Positions 1-12,048 of a stretch of 64,000 nucleotides of DNA are shown here, piece after piece. The DNA comes from Tetmemena sp. SeJ-2015 (Eukaryota; Ciliophora; Spirotrichea; Sporadotrichida; Oxytrichidae): contig JAJKFJ010021735.1 of NCBI GenBank assembly GCA_027382625.1, forward strand, positions 62,001 through 126,000. The letters are read 5' to 3'. Under the pieces are notes generated by a model. That model worked only from the letters and a program-made list of their open reading frames with translations. It was not told where the DNA came from and made no database searches. The position numbers were made by a program, and so were the translations under genes. How positions within the stretch are numbered: position 1 is the stretch's first letter; every line of letters starts with the position of its first letter.

Positions 1-3000
1 AGTGTAGTTCCTTCTATTAATTATCAAACAAAAAAGGCCTTTTTAAAAAATTTCCATCTTTATTGAGTTCACTAGAAGGTGGGGCATCATAAAATGTCAA
101 AATTAGTTTATTTGTAAACATCGTTTTGGCTAAGTTTCTGTCTATTTTATCTGTAGATCTATTTGAGCAGATTCTAAGCGCTCCTTGGTTAAAACTCAGA
201 CTTAACTGAGCTAGAACCATTTACTAATTAGGACTAGCCACTGCTCTATCTTAAAATATACAATAAATATCTGTTGTGAGTAGCAGTAGCAGCTTTTATA
301 TTTCTTTCTGGATTAATTTAATCCACAACAACTGATGTCTGTGCATCTCTCCTCTGCTCATAATAAAAATTTTTCATTTGAAAATAATTAAATGCTCATT
401 CTCTTCTTCAATAGCTTCAAAGCTTGGATTATAATATAAATCAATCTATTTATAAGATTGCTATACTTCTTAGTAATGTCTGGCTTGACCAATTTCAAGA
501 GAGACTGATTTTTTGAGATTCTTTGAGACCCCTGAGCCAAGGCTGTCTCATATCCATTTTGCTCCTTAATAGTTTTATTTTAACTTCGCTATTTATCACC
601 TACGTTGCTCAACCTTGATTAAAAATAAATTATCATTGGTTTCCAGAGATCTGAATTTAAGATTCTTCAAGTGAGTTTTGCTAAAAATATAATATAGCGA
701 TACATTTTTGCTACTTCAGCTTGTATCTCTTGTTATGGGTGGCAAAATAAAAAATAATCATAAGTTTGTTAAATAAAGGCATGTGAATAGTTTTTTATAG
801 TCTTGAAGTTAAGAACGGGCACGGATAGATAAATTAAAACTTTTTATTAAAAAAATATATTCTATATAAAATATAGATTACTGCTTTAGGAATTAGCAGA
901 AGGCGTCTTTTCTTGGTTTTCATTTCTTGAATTGCCTGCTTGACTTTATTTTAAGCCTTGCGCTAGCCCATGAGAATTTTATTTATTTTCAGTGACAGAT
1001 GATATTTTATACCTTAAATAAAAATATCAGATATAGCAGCATTATTTATTATTTATCTGTCAGAACTCGTATAGTCTAAATTTTTATCCTTTTATTTTCG
1101 GATTTACAATTTCAATTTATCATCAAGTGCCTACTATAGTCCGAAGTTGATCTCTTCTGGTTCTTCAAGTCTCGACTCTGTAATTGAGATAAACAAAAAC
1201 ACAAGCAGAAAAGATTAAAAAACTTTAAGATCTATCTGTTTGAAGCTGCTTGTATTGGCTATAGATTTTATTAATTTTTCCCCTCCCTTTAATATTTAAC
1301 GCCACTCTGCTCGTTTATTTGCTATTCATCAAGTTAATAAATTTCAGAACTTCTTCTATACTCTATATTTTCAGATTACTCATCATTTGTGAGCTGCTGC
1401 TTTTAATTTTATTATTGGGTGGGAGAGGGACTAAACCCTAAATTGACAGATGTGTTAACTGTGAGAGGCTTTAGCTGAGTAGAATATTTAAAGGTCGACT
1501 GAGAAGTGTCTGCTTCGAAAATAGGAATCTACTCTCTTCCGTTCCTGCCCTGGTGAGACAAATCGAGTCTTTACTCTCTCTAGTATTTGTCTTAATTAGT
1601 AGTCCTAGGTGCATGCTTACTTTACTTCTCCTCCTCAATAGCTCTTAAATTAATTCTAATGCTGAATTAAAAGTTTCAAAAATTATAGCTTCTCTTTCAT
1701 TGCCAATAAAAATCCTCTTCTGATAAATATTATACAGAAAATAACTTATTTCATTTATGATTGAGTGAGAACTAAAGTTGGGCCTGAAGCTTTTACTGGA
1801 TCTTGGTCTCTCTTTATAGTTGCTCTTTGAGTGTTGAGGGGTCCTTCGAAGTTGGCTGACTCACAAAGCCAAACTTCTCCTTTATTTTCTTGCTAGTCTT
1901 GTGTCTCTCAACTATCTGCTGCTCTGTCAGTTTACTCGAATCACGCACTTGCTTCTCTAGCAAACACAATAAATATTTTCATGTTTAAATTCATTCTTAT
2001 GCAAAGTGTGGGCGTGTCCTATCGAGAGGAGAGGAGAAATTGTGTTATTTGAAATATGCCTCTAGAGCTCAGTAGGATGTTACTTCAGATGTGCAAATTA
2101 CCTTATCAATATATAAGCACATATAAGTGTGAGATGATTAGAGGAGTTAATATTTAATTGGGCACCCTGACTATTAATAATCAACGATGGCTGTGAGATT
2201 TAGCCAGTAGGAATAGACTGCTCGTATGGGCTGAGCCCCTCTGTGGATAGTTAGGCCTAGGAAGCTTAAGATGGACTTTTGCGAAACGGGAGGAAGCTTC
2301 CCTAAAACTAAGCAGAGAGGTGCTTAGCATGCTGCTTTTTAGAATTCAGTGTTTCTAACTACAACAATAAGTTACTGTGTTTGGATTGCAGCGATGGTAA
2401 AAATAAAATTTGAATCTATTTATAATCGCTCCATTAATTCGAGTTTAGCTGGGAAAGTTCAGGATCAAATACATATTATGAAAGTGAAAATTTTAATATA
2501 TAGAGATCTTTTTGTATAGAGTGAGACTTATTCATTAATAGGTGACTACTAACTTTAAGAAATAATAAAATAAAATAGATGATAAGCTTAAACTTGCGCT
2601 CCATTTTTAACCTTATCTTGATTAATTTTATTTTGGAGATGTCTAAACTTTAATATTAGGTCAATCTGTTGTTATTTGTTTATTTGTGTTTACTTGTGGA
2701 TCTATGGAGTTGAGGCACATTATATAAATCCATGCTTTCCTGAGAATGATGCATCTAGGGCGAGATGCTATTTGATCCTGAAAATTAGCTATTTTATTAA
2801 AAATATATTAAACATTTTCAAATTAATGAATAAGATTTTTCTACTATCTATTTGTTATTTGATATTATAAAATAAAGTTTTGAAAATTAGGAATCTCTAT
2901 AACGAGCTTCCAAAAGGTTATCACTTTTCTTATTTTCAGACTACCTTTCTCTGTTCTTTTTAATTTGCTGGGTGGCACTCTACACCTCGATAAGGATTCC

Positions 3001-3729
3001 ATTTAACTTTTGGGAGCTTATAAAATGGCTACTAACACATATAATTTGTTTAATTATCTTCTCATGTGACTGCTCTAGTGCTAGATGGAGTGACTTTAGT
3101 CGCGTTGTGGGAACTAGTGACTGATGAATCTGCGATGAGGAACCTGGGGTGGGAGTTACAGCTGAGGCAGTTGCTTATTTGAGGAACTCATCTCCGCTGA
3201 ACCGCTGTATAAGAAACCCTCTCTTTAAATAGAAGACCTTTCTAAAGACTAAGACTTAAAAATAATTCCATATTGGCTAAGATAAGCAAGAAATATATTT
3301 TGTTGCTAAGAGTTGTCTCTTCCTTAGCTGCCATATTCAACTTGGAGTAAGAAATAAAGCAAAAATATAATTTAGTGAGTAACTAACTTTGCATCAGAAG
3401 TTGCTGCTTCTTTTTTCTTATCATATTTAAGAGGTGCTGTGTGTTCACATTAAGAGGTACCTTCTCATCTCGAACATAAATTAAATAGAGCTTTAAAATG
3501 AAAATCATCAACGATGACTCTGTGCTTTCCTTTATTAGTAGAGTTTAACTATGGCTTGAAACACACACACATAACAATATAGAAATTCAAATATTTTATA
3601 GCTGGGCTAGTTGAAACGAACTCATATTCTCAACTCCATGTTTTTTAGTGAGCTTATTTTAGTGAACTCTCATGTCAAGTGTATCCTCATCCAATCCTAA
3701 ACTTAGAATATATTAGTTCCCCCCCCCCA

Positions 3730-3792
<63 letters not shown>

Positions 3793-3893
3793 TTGAAAAT
3801 ATTTCCTGAGAGAGCGAGGCTTGCCCGAGAATTCATTTTGTATTTAGGATATAATGAGCTCTGATAATTTTGGCCGTTGATTGGAAGAATCAT
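1..3893 (-). CDS. Large Q/S-rich protein, 3' end outside window
   Basis: I do not recognise this protein. With UAA/UAG as Gln the minus strand stays coding, with some frame jumps, from the ATG at 3893 (MILPINGQ...) to the left edge. The N-terminus is followed by a glycine run encoded by the 61-nt G tract. Next come a folded-looking part (ending near KGKHRVIVDDFHFKALF, about 3490-3530) and then long Gln/Ser/Pro-rich stretches, for example around 2160-2340 and 1380-1500. Charged, coiled-coil-like pieces lie near 1760-1965 (LEKQVRDSSKLTEQQ). A clean GT...AG intron lies at 1580-1620. Other jumps probably mark IESs I did not resolve. About 1,100 codons are visible and the C-terminus is missing. 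Coding on the minus strand is well supported by composition; function is unknown. Confidence 0.6.
1580..1620 (-). other. GT-AG intron in the Q/S-rich gene
   Basis: On the minus strand the segment begins GTAAGC and ends ACTAG (41 nt). Removing it joins a charged helical stretch to a Q/S-rich frame without a stop. Confidence 0.55.
3719..3792. repeat. Homopolymer C10-AAA-C61 tract
   Basis: Ten C, AAA, then 61 C on the plus strand. It lies inside the minus-strand gene and would encode about 20 Gly, Phe, 3 Gly. The frame before and after the tract is coding but differs by one register, so the run length may be off by one or two bases. Confidence 0.9.
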
Positions 3894-4631
3894 GCTGCTT
3901 TAGCTTTAAGGTGAGGAGTCGACAAATTAGTAATAACAATTATCTTTTTGATTATTCCCTTAAAAAAATTGATTAAGACAACAGGAAATATAGAGTAGCT
4001 GAATTTTTTTTCTCACAATATTAGACTTTATAATTGTTTGCGTTTGATTAGTCTTGCCTCCCTTTATTAATAAGTCCATCTGGATTAGAGGTGAAGAGGT
4101 TTATAATTTATTGTAAAGATTTATTTTTTGATCGTCGTAGCAATTAAGCGTACTTTAATCGACAACCTTAATCAAATAATAGGCAAGAGATAGATTATTT
4201 ACTAATAACCTGTTGATTCAAGTTTAATCTTTAATTTTCAAGCATCTATTATAGCAGAACAAAAAAATATTATTACTAAATAAGTAATATCAAGAAATAT
4301 TGTGGAATATTTTTGGAAATTTTAATTGTTCTATTCTTAGTCTAAGGTCTCAACCAAGTTTGATAGCCTCACTATATTTTTAACAATAACGACCCACCTC
4401 AATGCAATAAATTATAAAAAAATTAATTATGTAGATGGAATTGAAGCACCCCTGCAACTCCTATAGCACCCTTGGAGCAGAGGAATAACTTATTTTAGAC
4501 TCCCCAAAAACATTAAAAAAATAACCATAAGGAAAAATAAACTATCAAACTGTATCATAAACCTCATAAAGAGTAAATATACGTAGCCTATTTTTCCTTG
4601 TGTGTCATTGCTTAGTTTTTAATTTGTTGTG
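3894..4631. other. AT-rich spacer
   Basis: Between two minus-strand genes. I see no convincing coding frame, repeat or RNA gene. Probably untranslated ends plus germline-limited DNA. Confidence 0.4.
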
Positions 4632-5330
4632 TCAAAATACTGATTTCTCTTCGTACTTTGCTTTTTGAATAATCTTTCCTATAATATAACAGTCGAGGAT
4701 TGTTTAGGCGCTTTCAATAAGGGAAAATCTAAGATGAATTATTTACAATTAAATAAAAATTAATTTTTCCTTATAAATCCTGTTTCTTGCCTTTTATAGA
4801 AGCGACTTTTGGATTTTTGGGAGGTTGTGGAGTCTGCGACATTAACCTGCTTTTATATTTATCATCATCATTATCGTTAATTAATTATTTTGAGTGCTCT
4901 TTTTGAACTTGGAAAAGCAGTTCTTAACTAAGATTCTCATAATCTGTCATGATAGACAAGGATTGAATCTGTTCTAGCTTTCCTTTCCTCTTCATTTTCA
5001 AACTCTTGCAAATTTATTCTTAATAATTTAAACAAGATAATGTTTAATTTTTTTTAATGTATTTAGTAGTGGGGTGTTGTATATTTGTGTATTGATAAAC
5101 TGGCAATTTATTTATTCTACACCACTATGAACTAAATTTAATCGCCTCCTTATTAAATTCAGAGAGAGTATTGGGATTGTTTATATTTGGATTTATTTCA
5201 ATTAGGATTTTAGTAATTAAAGAAAGCTAAATTAAAAGTCATCACTAAATTTATTTGGCTTTCATTTTCATATCTATTCCAACGCTCTACTTTCAAATAG
5301 CCAAATTCTCATCAAGATAAAAAATTTTAT
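4632..5330 (-). CDS. Small hydrophilic protein, unknown
   Basis: I do not recognise it. From about 5180 down to 4860 one minus-strand frame is open under the ciliate code and rich in polar residues (NTLSEFNKEAIKFSSQW, then MTDYENLSQELLFQVQKEH, then SQTPQPPKNPKVASIKG). A frame change, probably an IES, leads to a last segment (SAQTILDCYIIGKIIQKAKY) and the TGA at 4632. The start codon is not fixed; coding fades above about 5330. No signal peptide or membrane helix is visible. It stands tail-to-head with the gene at 1-3893 and divergent from the membrane-protein gene at 5727. Confidence 0.45.
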
Positions 5331-5726
5331 AAAAATATTCCCTCAGAATAATTAAAATAATAAAGATGCAAAATAAAAAACCTTTATTTGAGTTGTGATT
5401 GAACGATATTGAATATTTCCATTGGCTAAATATGAATTGATTATAATATAAAAAATACTACTTTATTATATAAGTAATAAATTGTTTGTGTGTGTGTGGA
5501 TGTATGTGTGTGTATTTTTAAAATCTAATTTCAGATTTAAAATTTAAGGAAAGACATATTTTCGTTTTAGGTTAAAATAAGCTAAATATAAATCCAAAAC
5601 AAATAAAATAAAGAAAAGTAGCAAGTAAGGATTAATAAGAACTTCCTTCCATCACATGATATAATGCATTTATGGCTTACTAAATAATTAATAATTATAA
5701 TAAATCCTAAATAGTTGTGACAAATA
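5331..5726. other. AT-rich spacer with TG microsatellite
   Basis: Intergenic region between divergent genes. A TG-rich simple repeat lies near 5485-5515. No other feature seen. Confidence 0.4.
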
Positions 5727-8642
5727 ATGAAGAGAGCTTAAAATGTGGAGCTCTCCACAGCGATAGGAAATAGCTTAGATGATCATCTAGGCAAAATTAA
5801 GTAGCACACCTCATAAGATTCTATAAAGGATAATTATGACTCCACTAAAAAGAGAAGCGGAAAAGTTCATCCTTACAATAGCAGGCAGAATTAATTGATC
5901 TTTTATTTTCTTTGTAATAATTTTATTATAAGGCATAGTAGCAAGGGCTCAAATGTATTTCCATAGGTAACTGTTAACGCCCGTGAAGACTAAGAAGAAT
6001 ACACAATGAGAAATGATGAGGCACTTTTTGGTAGTACAAATATGCTCACCACTCAAAATAAGCAAACCTATAGGCCTTCAACTATGGTTGGAGAAGAATA
6101 AAAGCTAAAAACTAGATAGGCCTCTGAAATTGAGCAACTCATGGATGAGATTGATTACTCTATTGAGGATATGGAGCGAGATAGATCACGAAGCGCATCT
6201 AAGCTAAAAGGCACTCGTGATACTAATGGCCCTGGGGATAGGCATGATTACGATTTCGCCCTTTCAAAAGAGAAAACTACTTGGGAATAAAAAGACAGAG
6301 ACGACGGAAAGGAAAGGGTCAGCACTGGAAACTCAAACAAGCTCATTCCCTCCCTCAATATATTATAATTACGTAACTTGCTTAGTTGCAATAAAGGCAT
6401 GGTTAAGAGAGTTTTGACAATGAAGATGAAGGACGAAATATTGAGAATGTGCAAAGACCCTTTCAATAAGGAGAACTTAGTTGTTAATGACACATTCATC
6501 ACTTTTCATTCCTAGAGATACTTCAAATCTTTCATCTACCACTTCATATTCTTCTTCTTTCTTGGTCCCTTGACCGCTTTCATAGTAACGAAGATTGAGA
6601 ATTACAATTACGCATTCAATATGGGCTTTTGGGAAATGAAAAGTCCAAGCTTTATTTAACAGACTTAGCAATAAAGAAATATCTGACTTTGTTTTTTACA
6701 TTACTTTTTTGTCAATGGTTCTGTTTAGTGACCTGTATTGCTATATTTAGCTCGTAGTTTAAGTTCAATGATGAAAATTACGGCTACTAATCAGAAGACG
6801 GTGTGCCTCACATAAACTACTTTGGCTACACTGAGATAATAGTCGCCATTGTAAATATGATCCTGAGAATAGCGAAGATGTCCATCCGCTATGCAACGAC
6901 TGTTGACTCCAGAATCCAAAAGCAGTATGAGAGAAAGCTTACTTTGGAGGAGAACCAAATTGAATTCATGTACACTGGCTGGCAAATCATTTCCCCCAAA
7001 CAAATCGATATGGAAATCAAGCATAGCATGATCAGGAATGAAATTGAGAACACCCTCTTTAACTTCAAGTTCCTTCTTAAAATCAATGAGGAGTACAGGA
7101 ATAAATTCTCCAACTATAATTACTATGAGGAGAATCCTTATGAGCTATATATCGTATTTATGACTATAATTAATATAATATGAGCCAAAGAGTGTAAAAA
7201 TAGTACTAGAAAAAACTTTGGAGTATCTTAATATGAGCAGAAAACTTAAAACAACGAGATAAAACGAGGATCTAAATATAGAACTCGCCAAATCTGTAAA
7301 GAAAGATGTCGAGTTGAGCTACGTTTAAATACCTTCAAAGGAAGACCTTTTTACTATCTATCCTGGTAGACTCTGCTTTAAGGAAATTTTCACTTGCTCA
7401 ACTCTTATGGTTCGGACACTAAGCTCTAGATAACTTTAGGCCATGTCACTAATAGCTTCACTCTTCCCAATAGCTCAAATTATTTAAGTGTTAATAAATG
7501 AAGATATGAATGAACGAAAAAAACGTTAAGCTTTTACATTTATCGAAGATTATCAAATGTTTGACGAATCGGAGTTAAGGGAGAGATACTCCTACCCACT
7601 ATTTTGGGTATACGAGATTTTGATTCTATATTTTTGCTTCCGTCTTTTCGTCGTCAACTTACTTTTCCTAAATGTAGCCATTTTCGATATTTCCAGAAAA
7701 CTATACCAGATTACATTAATACATTCAACATAGTTTGATTTTTTCCTATTTAGATGGAAGCAATAGACGCCTAGTTGGAGCCTAACAGATTCAAAGTACG
7801 CTATGATTTTCTAATTTACCCACTTATAAACTACTATGATCCTTAGACCCTTTTATCTTGGCTAGAAATGCGAATAATGTTTCAAGACATCGGCCTGCGA
7901 TTCTTCATTAGGATAGAGAACTTCATTAAGATATATCTCTTGTAATTGAAAATTATCTGCTGCGTAAAATAATAGTTGCTGTATATCTAGTGGTATTCGG
8001 AATAATAGGAGTATTCTTCGAGCTGTGGTTCTTTGAGGTCTTTTAAGTTTAGGTAAGCAAGGCTTTGATCTACTCAACTGCGCTCTACCTTATAATTGTG
8101 CTGAGTCTTCTATACTGCTTCTTTTTCAAGGCAGCCAAAATCAATAATCCATTCTCACATGCCTCTCCTAAGAAATTTTTTCTTCATTTTAATCAATGAT
8201 GTATCTAGTAACTAGCTTTTGCGAATATTAGAGTTGAGGAGTCTGACTGAGCGACTGAAATTGGATTTTGATAAAATAATTCTCAACCCTTACATCGGTG
8301 ACTCACTGCTAAACAACGCTTTTAAGGATGCTAGACTTTACTTTAACTATGTCATTGATAGCCATGGAGAGGAGCATGCTCGAAAAATTTACATTCTTTT
8401 GAAAATACATTTTCAAAATTTTAGACGAATGCTTGGTGGTTCTAGATTTGATAACAGTGAAGCTCGACAAGGAAATTGAACTGAATCCCATTCAAATTCT
8501 TGGCATCCCTATCACAATGACAGTCATTACAGCTATATAAAAGTGGTAATGCATATATGCATATTTTATATTTGTTGCTATATAAACCTCTGCACTTTCT
8601 TTGGCAGCGGCAATGCTAAATAAAAAGATTAGTATAATTTGA
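5727..8642 (+). CDS. Multi-pass membrane protein, copy 1 of tandem pair
   Basis: Start chosen at 5727 (MKRAQNVELSTAIGN). A polar N-terminus of about 200 residues is followed by several hydrophobic segments separated by conserved charged stretches (DPFNKE, IEFMYTGWQII, MIRNEIEN, PSKEDL..YPGR, EPNRFKV, TLLSWLEMRIM). The stop is TGA at 8640. The protein aligns along its length with the next gene, for example MIRNEIENTLFNFKF against MIRNEIENVFFKFR. The frame is broken by at least seven pointer-flanked insertions (listed separately) and a weaker one near 7919-7952 (pointer AA). After removal about 860 residues remain. I cannot assign a family; an ion channel or transporter is a guess from topology only. 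Confidence 0.75.
5879..5943 (+). other. IES, pointer TAGCA
   Basis: Copies of TAGCA at 5879 and 5939. Removing 60 nt joins HPYNS to KGSNVF in frame and removes a hydrophobic AT-rich stretch. Confidence 0.6.
6662..6689 (+). other. IES, pointer GACTT (23 nt)
   Basis: Copies of GACTT at 6662 and 6685. Removing 23 nt removes an in-frame TGA and restores alignment with the paralogue (the CQWFCLV / FKWFCLV region). Confidence 0.75.
7139..7185 (+). other. IES, pointer TATGAGC (40 nt)
   Basis: Copies of TATGAGC at 7139 and 7179. Removing 40 nt bypasses a TGA and gives ENPYEPKSVKIV. Confidence 0.75.
7708..7755 (+). other. IES, pointer AGAT (44 nt)
   Basis: Copies of AGAT at 7708 and 7752. Removal gives KLYQMEAIDAQLEPNRFKV, matching MELCEANLECNRFKV of the paralogue. 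Confidence 0.7.
8139..8197 (+). other. IES, pointer AATCAAT (52 nt)
   Basis: Copies of AATCAAT at 8139 and 8191. Removal gives AKINDVSSNQLLRILELR, matching ARVNEVQFNQILRIVELR of the paralogue, which has no insertion here. Confidence 0.85.
8390..8411 (+). other. Very short IES, pointer TACATT (16 nt)
   Basis: Copies of TACATT at 8390 and 8406 with 10 nt between. Removal gives RKIYIFKILDECLVVL, aligned with KKSLKILDSIEVRL of the paralogue. Confidence 0.75.
8532..8586 (+). other. IES, 10-bp pointer GCTATATAAA (45 nt)
   Basis: GCTATATAAA at 8532 and 8577. Removal gives TAIQTSALSLAAAML, aligned with NAIKTSILSLIVIMI of the paralogue. Confidence 0.85.
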
Positions 8643-8927
8643 CTCTAAGCCCGAAATTATTTGCAGCATTATAGAAACTTAATCATAAGAATATTTAGAG
8701 CTATAAATGGTTAGTTATTATTTCACTTATTTCTTCTTCTGAAAGATAAATGAAAGATTGGAATGAATAAAATATTATTATAAATTAAAGCAAGTTAAAT
8801 TACATAGTCTTTTTAATCAGATGCATTAGGACGACAAATAAGCTCTTATATATAAATAAACATAGAAAAATTTATATATTTTAATTCTCTGAGTAAGGAA
8901 GCAGATTAAAATGGCCCTGATCAAGAA

Positions 8928-11900
8928 ATGAACGCAGACATGATGATTCGCATAGTTCACAGCTCTAGAGATAAGAAGAAACGCAACAGTCTCCTCAAAA
9001 AACAAAAGGCACTCGACTCTCCGTAACTCACCTCTAAGGATCTAATAAATTTGAGTTTCAAACAAACACAAACTTTTATTTATCAGTTAGTTCCGAGACA
9101 GAAAAGCTCTTTCAATAAAAGCTAGAATCTGAGAATGCACAATGACTCTCATCCATTTCTAAAATAGTCCACTCTTGATAGCATCAACTTATTTTAAGAT
9201 TAGATCACTCACTATATATGTTGATGAGATTCTGTATGAGTTTGGTGAATAAACTTCCTTCAGAGACAGCTTGAATTAAATAAGATCTATTTAATTCCTT
9301 ATTATGATAATTTTAAAGAATTCCTCTACGATGAAATTAAAACCCGCAAGAGTAAAAATTTCAGACACAAAATTGCACAAGATGTCGGGCTTTGACACCC
9401 GCAATAAGAGCACAAGTCTCTGGTAGTCAAAGAGCGGTAGCGATAAGCTGAAGGAGTTGCTTGAGCTTGATAAGGTGCAAGTCTTATTAAACACAAATAG
9501 TGAAGAGGAGGAGGAAGAGCCAAGCAGCAAGGGTGTAATTTAAAAAGACACTTGGAAAAAATAATCCACTAAATCATTAAATTAAACTATGAAGAGATCT
9601 AAGACTTTGCATAACTATTTATGAGGAGATAATTTAAAGTATGAGTTTATTTTTTTCTTTGATGTTGAAGAAAACATAAAACTTTAAAGACTCAGGCACC
9701 ATACAAAAAATGGTCTAAGACCCGTTCAATAAGGAGGATGTAATAATTTAGGACAGCTATGCCATTTTTAACGTGGAAAAGTACCTCAAGTATGTTGTCT
9801 ACCACATAATCTTCTTTTTGCTTTTAGGGCCACTTTCTTTCCCTCTCTTTAGAATCTTTGAAACAAGACAGAAAATTAAAACTCTTTAAGCATTTTATGA
9901 TTGCTTTTATTAAATAGTAAACCTTGGGTTCTTTGGGATGCAGAGGACATTCTTTTTTTATGCCTCGTAATGAAAAATAAATGCACATGCATTTTAATCT
10001 ATAGTTTAAATGGTTCTGCTTAGTTATACCTCTTTTGATTTTCTTTCTAGACCATGAAACTTAGGACCGAGTTACTATTACGCCTCTCTTTAGCGGTGGC
10101 TTTTTAAGCTTGATGTTCGCTTTCCTCATTAGTACCCGCTATGCTTTGTCACTTGAGTCTAATCTCAGAGCCCTGGAAAGGAATGTCCTCTCTAGAGAGT
10201 AGACTGTGTCTGAGTGGATGTCTGGCGCTTGGATTAAAGCTGTTATAAGTTATAAAGTTGAAAATGAAATTTCAGGATCCAGATAAAGCCAATTCAAGTC
10301 GAGCAAGAGATTAAGTACTGCATGATCAGAAATTTAATTTTTTTCACCTTTTGCAAACTTCATTTATTGTAGATAGAGAAATGAAATTGAGAATGTATTC
10401 TTCAAGTTCAGACTATTTAATAAGATAAACAATGAATTCAAGAACAGATTCCTAAACTTCAACTATAGCAAGGAGACGCAGTATGATGAGAAGTCAGCTA
10501 TCAAAAATTACAGAAAATTTGTCAAATCTTAAATACACAATCAAAAGTTTCTAATTAATTTAATGTAATATCTGTGGCGAGGGGATAGATGGAGCAGTCC
10601 ATAAAGAACTCATTAAATTTATCAACAATCAAACTTGGACCTTTAAAGGAAGATTAGCAGCTCACTTATCTGGAAACCCCATCAAGCTTATTTTTCCATT
10701 TTTAGATTTCTATCAAAGGAAGACCTGATGGCCTACTACCCAGGCAGGAACTATTTTAGAGAGCAGTTTATGTGCGCCAAGCATCTAAATCCACTAAAAG
10801 TGCCACCTATGTTCTTAGTTTATGCTCTTGCCAATGGAGTCTAAAGATAATTACTATGTATCTAATTTTGCGACTTAAATAGAGTGTTTCCTTTTGTGAT
10901 AGACTTGTTAGAAGATGTTAGCTATCTAAATCAAGGAGAAATTTATGATAAATACACCAGTTACAGGTTTTGGATCTACTACGTACCCTTGATATATCTT
11001 AACGTCGCACTTTTCAATCTCGCACTTAATTTTCTTTATATGGCGGTCATTGACAATAAAGAATTGCTAAAATGTATTTGTAAAGACATGAAGAGAAGAA
11101 TGAGCTGCATGGAGCTATGTGAAGCTAACCTCGAATGCAATAGATTTAAAGTCAAGGAAAGAAATAAGGGACCTCCATTTATTTCATTCATGCTTAAGAT
11201 CTAAAGTATTTTAAAGCTTAGACCTCCATTGTTGAATTACATCGACCCAAGAACCCTTCTATCATGGGTCGATGCAAGAGTAATGTATCTAGATATGGGC
11301 TAGAGATTTTTCAAGAGACTAGAGTTTTACGCTCGCATTTTCTTTGTGTCTTATTTCCTAGTGGGAGCATTCCTACTGGCCTGGTTCTTTGATCTCCTCA
11401 CTGAGTATAAGATTGAGACTTCCATGATTGTGGTTTTCGCAAAAAATATTTTAAAGATCCTTATAATATTCTGCTTTGAGAGTATCCTAATTATCTTAAT
11501 GCTCTTCAAGGTCTTCTATTTTGGAGCGAGGGTGAATGAGGTCTAGTTCAATCAGATTCTGAGAATAGTAGAGCTGAGGAACATACTAGACCGTATTAAG
11601 GTAGAGTGGCGAGGTGGCTGTGGAATACAAGACCTTCATAGTAGTCTCATCAACAGCGCTTACAAAGAGGCTTTTATGTAAACTTAGCTATATTTTGTAA
11701 ATGTAGAATCAGCTTTAAAATACATTTATCTGTAATACCTGAGGGAAGATAACGGAGAAGAATACTGCTATAGAACGATCAAGAAGTCTTTGATATATGT
11801 AGTTATGTGTATATCGAGTTCATTAGAACTTATTTTAAATTCTTTGAAGATCTTAGACTCAATAGAGGTCAGACTATAGAGAGAGATAGAGTTTAATCCA

Positions 11901-12048
11901 ATCACAATTTTATTACAAATATGATAAATGTAATGCAATAATTTTCGGGATACCTCTGAATATGACGATAATTAATGCAATAAAAACTTCGATACTCTCT
12001 CTGATAGTCATCATGATCAATTTCAAATTTAAGATCACCCAGAATTGA
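8928..12048 (+). CDS. Multi-pass membrane protein, copy 2 of tandem pair
   Basis: Paralogue of the preceding gene, 285 bp downstream in the same orientation. Conserved blocks in order are DPFNKED with hydrophobic segments (about 9720-9900), FKWFCLVIPLL (10000), IKPIQVEQEIKYCMIRN (10290), SKEDLMAYYPGR (10715), FNLALNFLYMAVIDN (11020), LECNRFKVKERN (11130), TLLSWVDARVMYLDMG (11255), FNQILRIVELRN (11550) and FGIPLNMTIINAIKTS up to TGA at 12046. Six pointer-flanked insertions are listed separately; frames between 9050 and 9720 and near 10560-10610 shift further and are not fully resolved. The start is uncertain: 8928 is the first ATG giving a long frame, but a different frame nearby looks equally coding. 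Confidence 0.75.
9938..9991 (+). other. IES, pointer ATGCA
   Basis: ATGCA at 9938, 9981 and 9987. Removing 43 or 49 nt gives FFGMH...FNLQFKWFCLV. Either downstream copy keeps the frame. Confidence 0.65.
10231..10278 (+). other. IES, pointer GGAT (44 nt)
   Basis: GGAT at 10231 and 10275. Removal gives SGAWIQIKPIQVEQEIK, aligned with YTGWQIISPKQIDMEIK of copy 1. Confidence 0.75.
10328..10382 (+). other. IES, pointer AGAAAT (49 nt)
   Basis: AGAAAT at 10328 and 10377. Removal gives MIRNEIENVFFKF, near-identical to copy 1. Confidence 0.85.
10681..10716 (+). other. IES, pointer ATCAA (31 nt)
   Basis: ATCAA at 10681 and 10712. Removal gives LETPSKEDLMAYYPGR, aligned with VQIPSKEDLFTIYPGR of copy 1. 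Confidence 0.85.
11787..11847 (+). other. IES, pointer TCTTTGA (54 nt)
   Basis: TCTTTGA at 11787 and 11841. Removal gives TIKKSLKILDSIEVRL, aligned with copy 1. The insertion is in frame, so only the paralogue reveals it. Confidence 0.75.
11906..11945 (+). other. IES, pointer AATTTT (34 nt)
   Basis: AATTTT at 11906 and 11940. Removal gives NPITIFGIPLNMTI, aligned with NPIQILGIPITMTV of copy 1. Confidence 0.85.

Noticed and set aside
2272..2580. Plus-strand 103-codon ORF under the ciliate code
   Set aside because: With only UGA as stop, ORFs of this size occur by chance, and the minus strand is clearly coding here.
3719..3792. Poly-C as a telomeric or telomere-bearing-element end
   Set aside because: Telomeric repeats in these ciliates are C4A4; this is an uninterrupted C run with one AAA.
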